Part shown: positions 35,301 to 47,649 of the stretch, in pieces | How the letters are laid out: each line of letters opens with the position of its first letter | Position numbering within the stretch: position 1 is the stretch's first letter | Source: Primulina eburnea | Taxonomy: Eukaryota > Streptophyta > Magnoliopsida > Lamiales > Gesneriaceae | DNA length: 64,000 bases | Reading direction: 5' to 3' | Assembly: GCF_022965805.1 (NCBI RefSeq) | Contig: NW_027331236.1 | Span: 315,321 to 379,320 of the forward strand | The notes under the pieces: generated by a model | What the model was told of the DNA's origin: nothing | The model's input: only the letters and a program-made list of their open reading frames with translations | The model's database searches: none | Made by a program: the position numbers and the translations under genes

Positions 35301-35986
35301 AATAAAATCGGGTAATGATCCGATGTAAGTCTTGGGAGAACCGTCTGTCGGAAAGTGGGGTATAATTCCTTCCAACCCTCGGAGAATAGGTACCTGTCAA
35401 GTCTGCAACAAATCGGATTATCCCTGAAATTTGACCAAGTGTACCTAGCATTTAAAAGAGGTGGATCTTGAAGGCCCAGCTCCTGTATCAGATTATCAAA
35501 GCATTGCATACTAGTGGTGTATGAGTTGTTGTTTAACTTTTCACTCAGATTCCTGACAACGTTGAAATCTCCACCAACACACCATCTGTCACCACAGATC
35601 GAATACAAACCAGCTAGTTCATCCCATAGCAAATCCCTAGTCCTTGAGTTACATGGACCGTACATAGCAGTAAACCACCAAACCAACTCGTCTTTCCAAT
35701 GAATTTGTATCGAGACAGAAAAGTTCCCAACTAAATTGTCACAAACTCGGACCACTCTAGGATCCCACATCACCAAAATACCTCCTGATCTACCTTCCGC
35801 TGGCAAAGAAACCCAATCCACGAATCTTGATTTCCATAAACTGGCTACAAACCGACGATCAACTGAAATTCTCTTTGTTTCTAACACCACTGCAATATCC
35901 GGGTTCTCCTTGCGAATGATTGAACGTACTAATTCCCTCTTCCTCGATGAACCTCCTCCCCTGATATTCCAGGAAACTATCTTCAT
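32318..35986 (-). CDS. LINE ORF2: endonuclease / reverse transcriptase, one in-frame stop
   Basis: ATG at 35986-35984 overlaps the ORF1 stop (ATGA). Residues 1 to about 240 form the AP-type endonuclease, with SWNIRGGG, GGDFNVV and SDHYPIL motifs. From about 470 comes the reverse transcriptase: the PGPDGF block, ISLVTSLYKILAKVL, RQGDPLSPFLFNLVIDGL and catalytic FADDTLF. Near the C terminus is a zf-RVT domain (IPQKVKVFSWIVALGKLQT, CYLCKKHEEDQDHILLHC). Codon 576 is TAG (34261-34259), just before the KIDLEKAYDNVDW motif. Both sides stay in the same frame to the true end at 32318, giving 1222 codons. The element needs read-through or is dead by this one change. The protein nicks target DNA and copies LINE RNA into it. 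Confidence 0.93.
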
Positions 35987-37986
35987 AAACAACGTTTTGA
36001 TCCCTTCAAGGTCGAACCTTTCTCATAGTTTATACTGCACTTCAATCTGCCAAGCTCTCTGATTAATTTGCCCGAGGACTTACTCAGCTCAATGTCTCCT
36101 TTCTCAGCTTGGCCACCCTCCTGTAAATTCTCACTTTCAATGTTGTCTTTCTTCCTTTCATTCCCTAAGAGAGCATATCCCTCGATCCCAGACTTGTCAA
36201 TGACTGAAGATTGCCCCCCTCCTAAGAACCCACTAGACAACCCCAAGGCATTGAAAGAACAAGGGAAAAGATAATTTAACGCGAAGGAATGATTAAGAGT
36301 TGAAGATTGAAAACAGGAAAGTACCTTGTCCACTAAAGGATTAGTATTTTCGAGGATAGTAGCTTTTTTTGGAGTCACGATTACCTCGTTTTCTTTGAAC
36401 AAAGCCTGTAGATCCACTTCGATTGCTTCGTTACTGAGCAAAGTTTCCGTATGCGAAGATATGTGGCTGTCTGCATCCGTTGAATCAAAGCCATCATCCA
36501 GAAAATCTTCATCTGAGTCCTCAAGTGGAAAATCATCAACATCATTCTGATGAAACTCCCCTGAGTTAATCGGTTGTTCACTGTCCAGCACTTCTGTGTT
36601 CTTCGAGTCGCCAATATATATGGATGCCAGAACCTCCTCAGTATCTTTGTCATCTGAATTGCTGCACACCTGAATTCCTCTTTCCGATAGTGACTGAACT
36701 GGAGAGATCTTGAATTCCTCAATTGGTTTTGGGGAGATACGTTGCAGTATTTTTGCCACCTTCCTAGCCTTCGATTGATCTGCAGGCAAATCATAATCTT
36801 TACTGGTCGAGTGGCTGCATTCCGGCAAATCTTCATTCATAACCTTTAGACTTTTGGAAGGCGCCCGTAATTCCTCATTGATCCCATTTAATTTAAACTT
36901 CCCCCTGCCTGCTACTGTCCTCATACCTTTGACCAAAACTTGGGCATAGGTCTGTTTCTGAGTTGTCTCGTAAGCCTTAAAATCAAATGTGTCGACGCTA
37001 ATTCCGAGTTCCAGTTTGTCGTTGTTCAGTAAAATCGTCAATCTGTTATTAATAAAGCCATCATTCTTACCAATTACCCTTATCTTAGCAGCACTCAATT
37101 CAGTGAAACACCTTGTATCTTCACTGATTTCCATTAGCCCCCCACACTGATCCCCTATTGCTTTGAAACTTTCTTCCGTCCATAGATTCCAAGGTAACCC
37201 GTAAATCTTTATCCAGCTCTTGTAACACCTGAGTACCGATTCCACTGAATTGATGTTTGGGCTCCACTCCTCGAAGTTTAATACCACTCCGCCATTGAAG
37301 AATCCTCTTTTCAAATCTCGAAAGAACGTCAACTCCTTCGGAGAAGCAGGCCACCATACCGCTTTATTAGCTTGAAAAATCTGTAAATGGACCTTCCTCT
37401 TAACATCTTGTCCTAGTAGCATTTCCACTTGCTCCCACGAGGTGTTTACTTTTTCCTTAGAGACAATAAGAGCTTCATTCCAATTTCTCTCCGGTATCCT
37501 TCTGATATATGCATCCCTAACATTGCTCGAATGTTGACAGTAAGGCCGATCAATTATCTTGAATGGCTGTTGGATGCTCGGAAAATCTCTCCTCTGAGGT
37601 TGCCTAGTCAATAGATTAATGAGGATATCAGAAATCCTTATCCATCCTTGAGAGTTATACCCGCTTGGCACTATAATACTCTTTTTTTTCCCCATGTTAC
37701 TAAATCTTGAAATTTCTAAGAATCGGCCTCTTCTATTGGCAATCCTTTGGGCGACAATTGTTGCATTTGTGCCCCGAAGTCGGTTAAAATCCCATCTAGA
37801 CTGAGGATTAATAATAACATTTTTGATAACTGAGCTTAACCAGCGTGCCTCTTCTCGTTCCAAATCCAACACATAGATAGCATTCCTAGTTCTTTCAGTC
37901 CACCTCAGCGAAGTTCCCCCATTAACCAGCTTGAGTAAGAACAACTTGTACTCAATCTTTATCTCTTGCTCTCTGCCCGATGACAT
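35983..37986 (-). CDS. LINE ORF1: RNA-binding gag-like protein (DUF4283-type)
   Basis: The best start is ATG 37986-37984 (MSSGREQE), giving 667 aa; the open frame extends further upstream but only with a GTG. About residues 200-350 show the DUF4283-like fold with SWIKIYGLPWNLWTEESFKAIGD, typical of ORF1 in plant L1 elements. The second half is acidic and low-complexity (EDSDEDFLDDGFDSTD). I see no CCHC knuckle, which many relatives have. The stop TGA overlaps the ORF2 ATG, suggesting translation of ORF2 by termination-reinitiation. It presumably coats LINE RNA. Confidence 0.88.
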   Translation of the reverse strand: MSSGREQEIKIEYKLFLLKLVNGGTSLRWTERTRNAIYVLDLEREEARWLSSVIKNVIINPQSRWDFNRLRGTNATIVAQRIANRRGRFLEISRFSNMGKKKSIIVPSGYNSQGWIRISDILINLLTRQPQRRDFPSIQQPFKIIDRPYCQHSSNVRDAYIRRIPERNWNEALIVSKEKVNTSWEQVEMLLGQDVKRKVHLQIFQANKAVWWPASPKELTFFRDLKRGFFNGGVVLNFEEWSPNINSVESVLRCYKSWIKIYGLPWNLWTEESFKAIGDQCGGLMEISEDTRCFTELSAAKIRVIGKNDGFINNRLTILLNNDKLELGISVDTFDFKAYETTQKQTYAQVLVKGMRTVAGRGKFKLNGINEELRAPSKSLKVMNEDLPECSHSTSKDYDLPADQSKARKVAKILQRISPKPIEEFKISPVQSLSERGIQVCSNSDDKDTEEVLASIYIGDSKNTEVLDSEQPINSGEFHQNDVDDFPLEDSDEDFLDDGFDSTDADSHISSHTETLLSNEAIEVDLQALFKENEVIVTPKKATILENTNPLVDKVLSCFQSSTLNHSFALNYLFPCSFNALGLSSGFLGGGQSSVIDKSGIEGYALLGNERKKDNIESENLQEGGQAEKGDIELSKSSGKLIRELGRLKCSINYEKGSTLKGSKRCL

Positions 37987-38242
37987 AGTTGCGGAACGAA
38001 GAAATCGCTGCTCGAAATGACTTGAACAAACGATAAATCGCGAGAAAACGGAAAACCCCAAGGCGTGAGACCGTATAGATCGGCGACCGGAGACCGGCAC
38101 GGGACCCGGATGCCCGACGCGAACGGAGGATTCAGATGTCGGAAAGCATTACTGAACGTAGAGGAAGATCTGGGAATAGGAAAATGGGAGGGAAGAGAGC
38201 ATTTTGAAAAATTCTCTCTGTGTTATCTACGAGTTAAAAGTC

Positions 38243-38989
38243 ATGACCATAAAATTAAAGAAACTTCTTGAACTTAGAAAACATTATACTAACTTGAGAA
38301 GAAATAAGATTTATTCGACCTATCTTTAGGACACTATCCAAAATATACATCCGGTTATTATAAAAAAATCCCGTGTGTTTTTTATGTTGCTCAATACGTT
38401 ACATCACATAAAAAAATGTTCTTCCTCTGACTTTTTGGTAACGTCATCAGCACACAGACAACAAATATACTCGCGATAATTAACAAAAAGTTATTTTCAT
38501 TACTATGTAAACAGTTATTTTGCAAATTTTACTAAATGTATTAAATATTAATCATACAAAATGCATAACAGAAAAAAATTGTGGAAACAAAATATCAAGT
38601 GCAATACACTATGTTTGGCTCCGTATGCTCGCCCTACAATTTCTCGGGAATAACATAATTAAGCTACAACTTCTAAGGATGCTGGATGTATTAATTACAA
38701 AACATGTATGTTCTGCATATTAATTAGCCTATAGATATATATGAACTAAATTTCATAAAGTTAAGAACTATGCGGTACTTCAAAAAGGGACAAGAGAGAA
38801 CCTGAAGGCTAATGCAACATCTAAAACGAGCTGCATCTTTAAGATACAGAGTCTAATGGATTTATGGGCAAGAGGTAACCTGCAAAAGGTGAAACAATCG
38901 ATTATAGACAAAATTCAAAAAGAAGGTTGAAAAAAAAGAGAGTTCATTGTGACTAAAACCGCCAGGGGAGAGGTTTTTTGCCTGCTAAT
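38243..38989. other. Region 3' of the DEK gene
   Basis: No gene seen. It presumably includes the DEK 3' UTR near 38940-38989. The rest is AT-rich intergenic sequence in which the LINE landed. Confidence 0.45.
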
Positions 38990-41900
38990 TTACGCCTTGT
39001 TGTTCTTGTTCTCATTTCCTAAATCGTCTCCAGATTCAGCCGCCTCTTCATCTTCATCTTCATCATCGGACATGTTATTTATGACTTCCGTGATTATTTC
39101 TTTAATTTCTGATTTCCTATGCATCAGGTCTATCCCAAAGTGATTTCCTGATGTGACATTCCAAATGGTTAACATCAACAAGATTAAGATGGTCTTAATG
39201 TAGTAGAAATGAATTACGGGGATAAAGGATGGCATACCGAGTTGTTTGAGAATGTCAGATAATGTAGCCTGCATTTCAGATTATAGCAAATATGTAAATG
39301 AGATATAAAAGATTCATCATAGCCAACACTACGAAATTGTAAGTACAACTTACGGTGTTGAAATCTACTTCCTTCAGTATATTTGTTACCACCGCGTGCA
39401 TTTCTTCTTTAGTGGGTTCTTTCTTCGCATTTCTGCTGCTTTCCTTTTTACCTATCATAAAAGAAAGTAAGAAAAACTCGATTAATGAATATAAGACCTT
39501 GAAATAAATTCTTTGGAAAGCTGAATCAGGCATCTCTGAAAACACAATATCAAACCGTATCAAGAAACATTTAACTATTTCAATCCGAAGCATCTGACAA
39601 CATGTTAAAGCCCAATTGAAGAATTTTTTCACCATTATTTGCGATGTGGACATGGGTGATAATTGATTTTGTTTTAATAACTAAGAATAGCACCAGGTAT
39701 CGTTTCCTACAACTTGAGTCTAGTAAATATGCAACACCTCGATCCTTCTCCACCACTTTGGCAGAAGACTTGCTTGCCCTTTTCTTGCTTGAAGATGTAT
39801 CCTTTGGAGATGTACTTGTTTCCTCTCGCTGCTTATCACCATTTCGTTTCTTAGTCGGGGGTGTCCTTAATTCACTTTTGGATTCAGCTTCAGAGACACG
39901 TTTCTTTGATTTAGAACTGGAAGATGTTTTGGTAGAATTGCCAGGGGTGTCTGGCGCTTTGGCCGAGCTTTGTTTGCCAGCTGCTTTGGACTTCTTATCA
40001 ATCCTACTTCCAGAATCCTTTTTGGCGCTTGTCTTCGAAGAACTCTTCTCAGGAAGCATCTGCTTCTTGGGTTCATCTTGTTCTTCATCTTCTTCCTCTG
40101 GATTGGTTGTCTCCTTGTCACTATCTGCTCCAGAGACAGTGTCATCATCGTCCTGGTCATCTTCACTTAGTGAATGCTCACTTTTAACATCATCTCGTTC
40201 CTCACTTGAATGCTCTCCCTTTTTCCCAGATTCAGAGTCCGATTTTGGTTTCTAAACGCAGATAAGACCAAATGTCATTAGAAAGTGAAAGCAAATACCG
40301 GTAACTGTTATGGAAGAAACATAAGACTCTACCCCATGGCAAGCCAATGACAAACCCATTTCACAATCACATACTGCATTTATATATACTTGTCCCACAG
40401 GGGTTGCCATGGTTTTAAGGTTCAAATGCAAAAAATAGGTCCATGTAACTGGCTATTTAACTTGCCAGTCTAGCAGCTTTGCTAGCCCAATAATGGAACC
40501 ATCGCAGAAAACCAAAAAAGAAAATTGCATTCGCCGTTCTGAAATTTGATAGAAACCATTCACCATCGGTATCCCCAAACGACATAACAGATTAGATCTA
40601 AAGTCAAGACATCAAAAATAAAATAAAAATTAAAAAACAACAGAGAAAAAGAAAAACTAGTGGGTTATAGATGATTTAGCAACCATAATTTTTTTTTCGA
40701 TTGACGGTCTCATGGCACTAAAGCATTAAATGCTATATCAGACTCCTCATATGATGGTGACCTCACATCATAATCCAGAGTTATTATTAGAGCTGCGAGT
40801 TATGTTGTAACTAACGAAAAACAAAAAGAAAAAAAAAAGAAACACCAATACAGCGAGAAGAGAGTTAATGCAGGTACCTGTGGTGTGGCAAAAACCATAT
40901 CTGAGCAGTAGAAACCGACTCAGCCTTAAAATGCATATACTAATACATGTTTGGAATGTACTCAGAAACAATGAAAACAGATACCTAGGATAGATAACAC
41001 TACGCATTTAACTAATACCCAGAATAGATAACACCACGCATAAGATTAAATTGATCAATTGAAGCACAGTGCATTGCAAATGGTTTAACATAAGTCCATC
41101 GTCTGGTCAGATTAAATCTTTCCTTTGCATTCCAAAATATAATTTAGCATACTTTCCCTGCAAAGTATAATTATTTAAGACCTAACCTTTTTAGATTTTC
41201 CAGCGGCCGTGTCAGCAGAACTTTTGCTTGCGGAATTCCTACTCTTTCGCTTCTTACTCTTCAGAGATTCGTGTGAAAGAAAGAAGAAATATCATATAGC
41301 TGCTCAATTGAATCCATCAACAAACACAAAAATAAGATAAGTCTTACCTTATCCTTCTCAGCGAGTAAGATATCTGTTGTAGCATGAGGAGATTCCAAAA
41401 ATTCTACTAACTTCACAGAGAGTTCTTCCTGGAAAACACAACTGGATATGATCAAACAAGCGAACATTTATGATGTCAAACAAAATCAAATAAGGAGATT
41501 ACCTTCTTTACAGTAGCTTTGGAGACAGGAATATTAAGGACATCACAAAAATCCAACAATTTTTCTTTCACACATTTGTCAAGCCTATCTTTAATTTTAG
41601 CCCTCTGCTTTTCCTGTTAAACACACCCATCATAAATTTGAGTTAATAGATGATGCACAAATTATTTATGACTCGGTCCAATAACATGGCACCACCCAGG
41701 GGACAATACACTTGCGCTATATAATTTGAAAAAACATATTCACATCTTCCTGAAAAACATAAAAGAATATATTTTTTCTTCTTTGACTACAAAGCATGAC
41801 CTGTCATTTTAAAATGTGGCCACATCTTTCTGGAAATAATAGGCCAAATATTACATCTCTGTTCCCTTCCTCTAGAACTTAGTTGTAATGACCCGAATTC

Positions 41901-44900
41901 TTATTTTGAATGAAATATTAATTAAGAGATAATTAATGAGTTGTTAATTTAAGTATTATTAAGGATTAATAATTCGGGATCAAGTTGTTGGTATCCACCG
42001 AATTTTAAATGGATAACCCGACCTACTTCGGATTACATTATCTCGAGAAATCCAACTAGACCAATGAGATTCCGACACGTGGCAGATAAGATTGGTTCGG
42101 ATTTTCTGAAATAGTCCGGATGCAGCCTATAAATGGAAGCCGATTCTTTTGTTTCCTTCACCGCATTCTTCAGAAAAAGTGCTAGTTTTACCATAGTTTC
42201 TAGTCAGTTTCTAGGGCACTTTGGTGTCGGGAAGTTTCGGAGCTAGTGTCGACTCGAGGAGGGTCGGTGAACTGAGATCGAGACATCATCAGCGGGCTGA
42301 CGACGGACGCAGGTATAATCCTAAATCCTTAAATAGTGATTTAAGGATCATAGGGAGATCTTTGTAGCATGTTTGATCTGGTTTGTTAGTGATTTCATTA
42401 TGTTGGTATTGTCTAGGTTCAGAGCTTTCTGTCAGATTGTTTTAGTGAGGTACGTGATGTACTGACTGAGATATCCAAGTGTAGTATACACACTTATATG
42501 CTGCATATTTATCTGTTGCATGATACATGTTTTACTGCTTTGGCATATTATGCATGACATATCATGTTGAGCCTGATATCTTTTGAGATATACCTCGTTT
42601 GTTGGGGCCGCTCAGCCCTATTCTGTATTGTGGACGATGGGGCATCGAGAGCTACAGTGTCCGACGGGACCCGCGGGCTCTGATGACCTGGACATTGCAG
42701 GTCCACGTCTTGATGATGAGTGTGGGAGCCAAAACATGCCTAGGGCAGATCAGAGACTACACACTCAGGCGCCTCTAGACTGAGAATGAGATTCTTGACT
42801 TGATCCTTGATATCCGGGCATATTGCATTTTGCATGCATCATATCAGTTTGTATACTCGTACATTCTCGTATTGGGCGATTGTCGCTCACGTCCTTGTTT
42901 TCATCTTGGGCACCCCATTCCACGGGGCAGGTCTTAGGTTGGACGGTTCGGACGACCAGGGCAGTGGCTAGAGCAGTTGGGTTTTCGGTGGTGATACAGT
43001 GGAGGTTTTCTGTGGTTTATCGTTTTCTCGTTCAGGGTTATGTTTTGTATTTGTTATGGTTGTATTAATGTTTAAGACTGTCGTTATTGCTTTGTTTTCA
43101 TTTGGGTTGTAAGATGATTAAGTATTTGGTTTCCGCTGTTTAATTATTGGTATTAAGTTTAATGTTGCATGTTTATTAGTCTGTTTAGTAGTGGCTCGGG
43201 TAAGGGCGTTACATTAGTACTCACATTCAAACACCAAGGATGTGACACAAAATAACAGCAAAGGAAAGAAAAACATACCTCATTTTCAATCCACACAAAA
43301 CCAGAAAAGAGGCCTATATTTTTCTTCATAGTTTGCACCTGTAACAAAGCATGCAGTGATCAATATCCACATCAATGGAAGAAGTTAACTAGGAAAAACC
43401 TAAACATGAAAACGATGAAATAAAATGACAGAACATAAATATTTGACATAGAAAAAGGAAACCTTTGCTTTTTTTCCAAAAAGAATGGTGTGAAGAAGCT
43501 GTAGGTTCTCATCAGCTTTTCTCTTAGACAACTTGAAAGCCACTGAAACAATTCATAACATAGTTAACAAGATAGTCCAACAATAACAATATCATCCAAT
43601 ATTAGCACAGATATAAAGACAGAAACCAGCAAGGTAGAATGTGTTGAGATGGCGCCCTACGCCCAGTGCTGTTTCACTGGTTCGTTTAAAGTTATGTTTC
43701 CAGCTGCGTGAATGCTATGTTTGAGTTAATCAGGTGGTTTTTGTTAGCAGAAAGAAGAGGTAACTTTATTATATAACTTCAGATGACTGTACAGAACTTT
43801 GAGTTCACGCATTTAGCGGAATCAATTTTCTAGTTTTTCGCCCTGTATTTTGACAAAATATTCATTGAAACATTTGTCTAAAACATATCCTGGGACATCT
43901 TTTTTTAATTAAAGTGGTTATAATGCAATGACAAACAAATCAAATTTTTGTTTTGCAATGACCAATCACCAACAACTACAAGCTAAACTTCATCAGCTCA
44001 GCAAGAACAGTTGGGCCAGATCATCGTCCAAATCACAAACTAATATCAAAACATTAAGACACTTGTAATTGAACAAAAATTGCAAGATGAGGCTAAATAA
44101 AATAAAAAAGCATGTCCAAACAGTAAACTAAGTTCTATATTTAAAACGGAAACCAATGTTACAAACTTCTAAGCATCCCTCCAGCAGACTATCATAAAAC
44201 CATCCCAAAGCAAAGAGAAACATTGAATAAATCATAATCTTGTAAAGGAAACTAAAGAAAGTCGGCAGAATCATAACAAACAGCAATCACGATGCCCTAA
44301 AACAAATAATCTGGGGCAGTATCTGTATTTTCACTTTAAAACCCTAAGTAATTTTAAATTCAGCTGGAAAAATAATATCATACCATTTGGGATGTCTTTA
44401 AGCTTTGTACCTTGACCCTGTTGGCATAGAATCAATGATGTAAGTACAGATAATATTTCCATACCTCCTCTCTCAAGCAAATATCAAATATTAAGGAGCT
44501 TCTTTAAAGCTTATTTATACAAGTTTTCTATGCATTCTCCCTAATCTTTGGCAAATATAAGAGTACCGAATGCAAATCTAAGTAAGGAGTAAAAGCTTTT
44601 GATTGAATATTTCCCTCAAAATTTCTTGCACATTGCCTTAGTCATACTAAATTCAATTCCATTCATACAGAGCGGAGTACTTCACTGTTACCATGGAAGT
44701 TATCTTAACTAAAAGAAAGAGTTTTTCCTCATGTTTCTCGTCTACCTCCATTTACCCTCAGAAGCATAATATATACACAGCCTTGTAATTTCCCAAGTCA
44801 CAACAGAGCACGTCTAAAACTCAAAACTGAATTTCATATATCTATAAAAGCGTCTCATAAACCCTTCCTATCTGCATCATAGGCAGAGGAACCTTCTAAA

Positions 44901-45635
44901 TATACAATCTTTCTTCAATCCACTTTACACGTTGTTTGTCATCTCTCCACTCACATTATTACAGAATATACATAATTCACTCTCTTAAAATTGCATAATT
45001 AACAACTATTCCCCGTCTCAAGACTTCTTTCTCCGATGCAAATACCAAATTTCCCAACAAATAATAACAAAAAGTGTATCTGAATGAAAACTGTAAGCTC
45101 TCGGCGACACTATGATTTCTAGGTTGAAAGGTACCTTCTCAATGGCCACCAGCTTGGTGGCAGAGCCCCTCACAGTAGCGTTCACCACATATCTATCCAC
45201 TGTTTTCCTTTCCCTTGTTGGTCTCTCAATTCCTGGTGTCCTCGGAGATGATAATTCTGCTTTCCCACTTCTGCTTTTACCTGTTTTCGAGCCCTTCTTT
45301 GAATCTCCCGTCTCCACCATCGGTTCTTCTTTCCCTTCTCCTTTATCTTCTTCTTCCTCGCCACTCCCTTCTTCTTCACCGCCTTTTCCCAGCTCTTCCA
45401 CTTTCACCCGCTCTTCCTCCACCACATTTCCTTCACCTTCTTCCTTTTCCTCAACCATTTCCACGGTTTTTTCATTTACCTCTTCTTTATCTCCATTATC
45501 CTCCTTTTCTCCCAACTTTTCAGCACCTACTTCATGGGAGTCCTCCTTAACATCGGCCTTTACTTCAACTTCAGCCGCATCCTTCTCCCCTTCATGAACC
45601 CTGCCCTCTTCCATGGTTTCCTTCTCCGAATCCAT
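38990..45635 (-). CDS. DEK: DEK chromatin protein, 11 coding exons, 579 aa
   Basis: Exons on the minus strand: 45635-45135, 44417-44384, 43542-43463, 43338-43279, 41613-41503, 41428-41348, 41258-41187, 40251-39738, 39451-39354, 39268-39238, 39147-38990. All borders are GT-AG and the phases close (1740 nt). Residues 1-167 are a strongly acidic Glu/Lys-rich tail ending in the RERKTVDRY motif. About 168-290 is the conserved DEK core with KLSKRKADENLQLLHTILFG, NIGLFSGFVWIENE, a SAP-like helix pair (DFCDVLNIPVSKATVKKEEL) and EFLESPHATTD. About 290-485 is a long Lys/Ser/Glu linker. About 495-560 is the C-terminal DEK winged-helix domain (TKEEMHAVVTNILKEVDFNT). Plant DEK proteins bind histones, DNA topology and cohesin-type complexes in the nucleus. 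Intron 4 hosts a solo LTR. The gene looks intact. Which Arabidopsis DEK paralogue it matches is undecided. Confidence 0.92.
41884..43213 (+). mobile_element. Solo LTR (1330 bp) in DEK intron 4
   Basis: Starts TGTAATGACCCGAATTC and ends GGGCGTTACA, with a perfect 5 bp duplication ttagt (41879-41883 and 43214-43218). A TATA box (CCTATAAATGG, about 42126) lies some 240 bp in. There is no internal region, so two LTRs have recombined. It is plus-oriented, antisense to DEK. The ends and size suit a Ty3/gypsy family, but without the internal region this is inferred. Confidence 0.9.
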
Positions 45636-46160
45636 AAATCAGCAAAAATTCAACCACCACCTAAAACCCTAATCGCCTGTTATGGGAGAATGTGCGGACA
45701 AATCTCACCTGACAAGATTTAAGGGAGTTTGCGGCTCGATTCTTCAGTTAAATGAGTTGCAATTGAAGGATTTAGGGTAAATTATTCGGGACCAAAAGGC
45801 GGGCATGAATGGAGCTATACGCAGTTTGAACATTTTGGGTGAAAATTACTCTTTTCTTTTTTAAAAAAATAGTTATATTTTTTATTGCACTCATTATTTT
45901 ACAACAATTACTTGAATTAATTATATGGACATTTTTTAAATAATTTATAAAAATATTTGATTTTGGAAAAAAATAATTTCATATTGATGGGATTAAAAAC
46001 AAAAAAATAATAATTTATGTAAATTAGTAGTATATTAGATCTTATATTTTTAAAAATCAGACATAAAATATTTTATCTGACAAATAATTAATTTTTTAAT
46101 AATATAAGGGTAAAATATGTTTGATTTTTTAAAAAAAATTAATAATATATTAATTTATTA
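45636..46160. other. Upstream region of DEK
   Basis: Contains the likely DEK 5' UTR and promoter (minus strand). It is AT-rich beyond about 45850. No defined motif is claimed. Confidence 0.45.
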
Positions 46161-46677
46161 GACAAAAACTTGAGTGAAACGGTCTCACATGTCATATTTG
46201 TGAGACAGAACTCTTATTTGAATCAGTGGTCTCATGTGAGACCTTCTCAAGGATCTTATCTGTGAGACATGTCAACCCTACCGATATTCACAATAAAAAA
46301 TAATATTTTTTTCATGTATGATCCAAATAAGATATCTGTCTCACAAATACGACTCTTGAGACCGTCTCACACAAGTTTTTGTCATTATTTTTTATGCTAA
46401 GAGTATTACTTTTCATGAGTGAGTCTCATGTGAGACCGTCTCACAGATCTTAATCTGTGACACGGGTCAACCCTACCCATATTCATAATAAAAAATAATA
46501 CTCTTAGCATAAAAAGTAATATTTTTTCATGAATGACCCAAATAAGAGATCCGTCTCACAAATACGACCCATGAGACTGATCACATAAGTTTTTGCCATT
46601 TTTTATTATGAATATCGGTATGGTTGACCCGTCTCACATATGAACACCCGTGAGACGATCTCTTATGAGACGCATTC
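46161..46677. mobile_element. Nested cluster of three GTCTCAC-family MITEs
   Basis: A minus-strand copy begins at 46161 (gacaaaaactt...) and ends near 46677. It is interrupted twice by plus-strand copies of the same family, at about 46227-46383 and 46419-46600. Pieces of the outer copy (atgctaagagtattactttt, then attatgaatatcggta) can be read between and after the inner ones, in the right order. Confidence 0.75.
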
Positions 46678-47204
46678 ATGATTCAACTTATTAATAATTT
46701 TAGTAAGCTTTATGTCTTGTAGATTCTTGGATTGATATATTCATTTTAAACATCTGCAATATTAAATATTTTAAAATTGAGTATAATTAATAAATTAGTA
46801 GCGATAAATGTATAATCATATCAATCAAATATATTAAAACAATAAAATTGTCTCCAAACTCGTAAAATGGAAATCTTAACTGTAATTCGATATTCATCAT
46901 AAATATTGAATCATAAAAAATATATACGTTTGTTTTTTTGAAAAAAAACAATGAGATTATTTTTAAAATAAATGAAAAGTGTGTTCAATATAAAATCTTT
47001 TATTTTTTTTCAAAACGAATATTTGGATAAAATTAGAAGTTAAAAAAATAATTTAAAATTAAACTTCAACTTCTTTATAATTTTAGTTATACAAAAAAAT
47101 TTTATTTAGATAAGACCGATGTAATAAAAATAAATCTTATAATACAAAAAATTTACATCAATTTTATTAAATAAATATTTTATTTAAATCATTCAAAAAA
47201 ATTT
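46678..47204. other. AT-rich intergenic DNA
   Basis: No gene or defined repeat. It ends at the copia element's target duplication. Confidence 0.5.
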
Positions 47205-47649
47205 ATTATTGTTGTGAAAAAGTAAAAATTTATGGTAAAAAGTAAAAATCTCAAACTCTCAAAATTTACCAAACTACACACTTTATAATATTTTTTTCTC
47301 TACTCAATTGTGATTTTCTTCACAAATGAGAGATCTATTTATAAAGTTTCATTACACATAATCCAAAAATAAAATACATCATTACCTACATCATCACACA
47401 CAAATTTCTAATTTTACAACTCTTATTTTCAACATTCAAATATTCAACTATTACTTTTCAATATTCAAATCATTTATTTTCAACACCCCCTCTTGTGATA
47501 ATGATCATGATACGATGATGTCTTCATTACGTGTTTTGTACTGCCTCGTTAAAAACCTTACTTGGAAAAACCCATTGGAATAAAAACCATAGTAAGGGAA
47601 AAAGAGTGCAGTCACGTAAACTCCCCCTGATGTTGACATGAACAATTCT

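Larger units (their letters stand above)
32201..38224 (-). mobile_element. Full-length L1-type LINE (6.0 kb)
   Basis: Minus-strand element ending in a poly-A tail (poly-T on the plus strand, 32201-32216). It is flanked by a perfect 18 bp target-site duplication, atctacgagttaaaagtc (32183-32200 and 38225-38242). It carries ORF1 and ORF2 in the usual order with a short leader from 38224. Poly-A tail plus long variable-length duplication is the signature of target-primed reverse transcription. The perfect duplication and near-intact ORFs point to a recent insertion. Only one obvious nonsense codon is present (see ORF2). Confidence 0.95.

Noticed and set aside
35736..36550. Plus-strand ORFs inside the LINE
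   Set aside because: They have no recognisable content and lie opposite the well-supported ORF1 and ORF2.
39644..40255. Plus-strand 203-codon ORF rich in Ser/Leu
   Set aside because: It is the antisense of DEK exon 8, whose acidic/lysine repeats lack stops on the other strand.
45112..45597. Plus-strand 161-codon ORF rich in Ser/Pro/Phe
   Set aside because: Antisense of the Glu/Lys-rich DEK exon 1.
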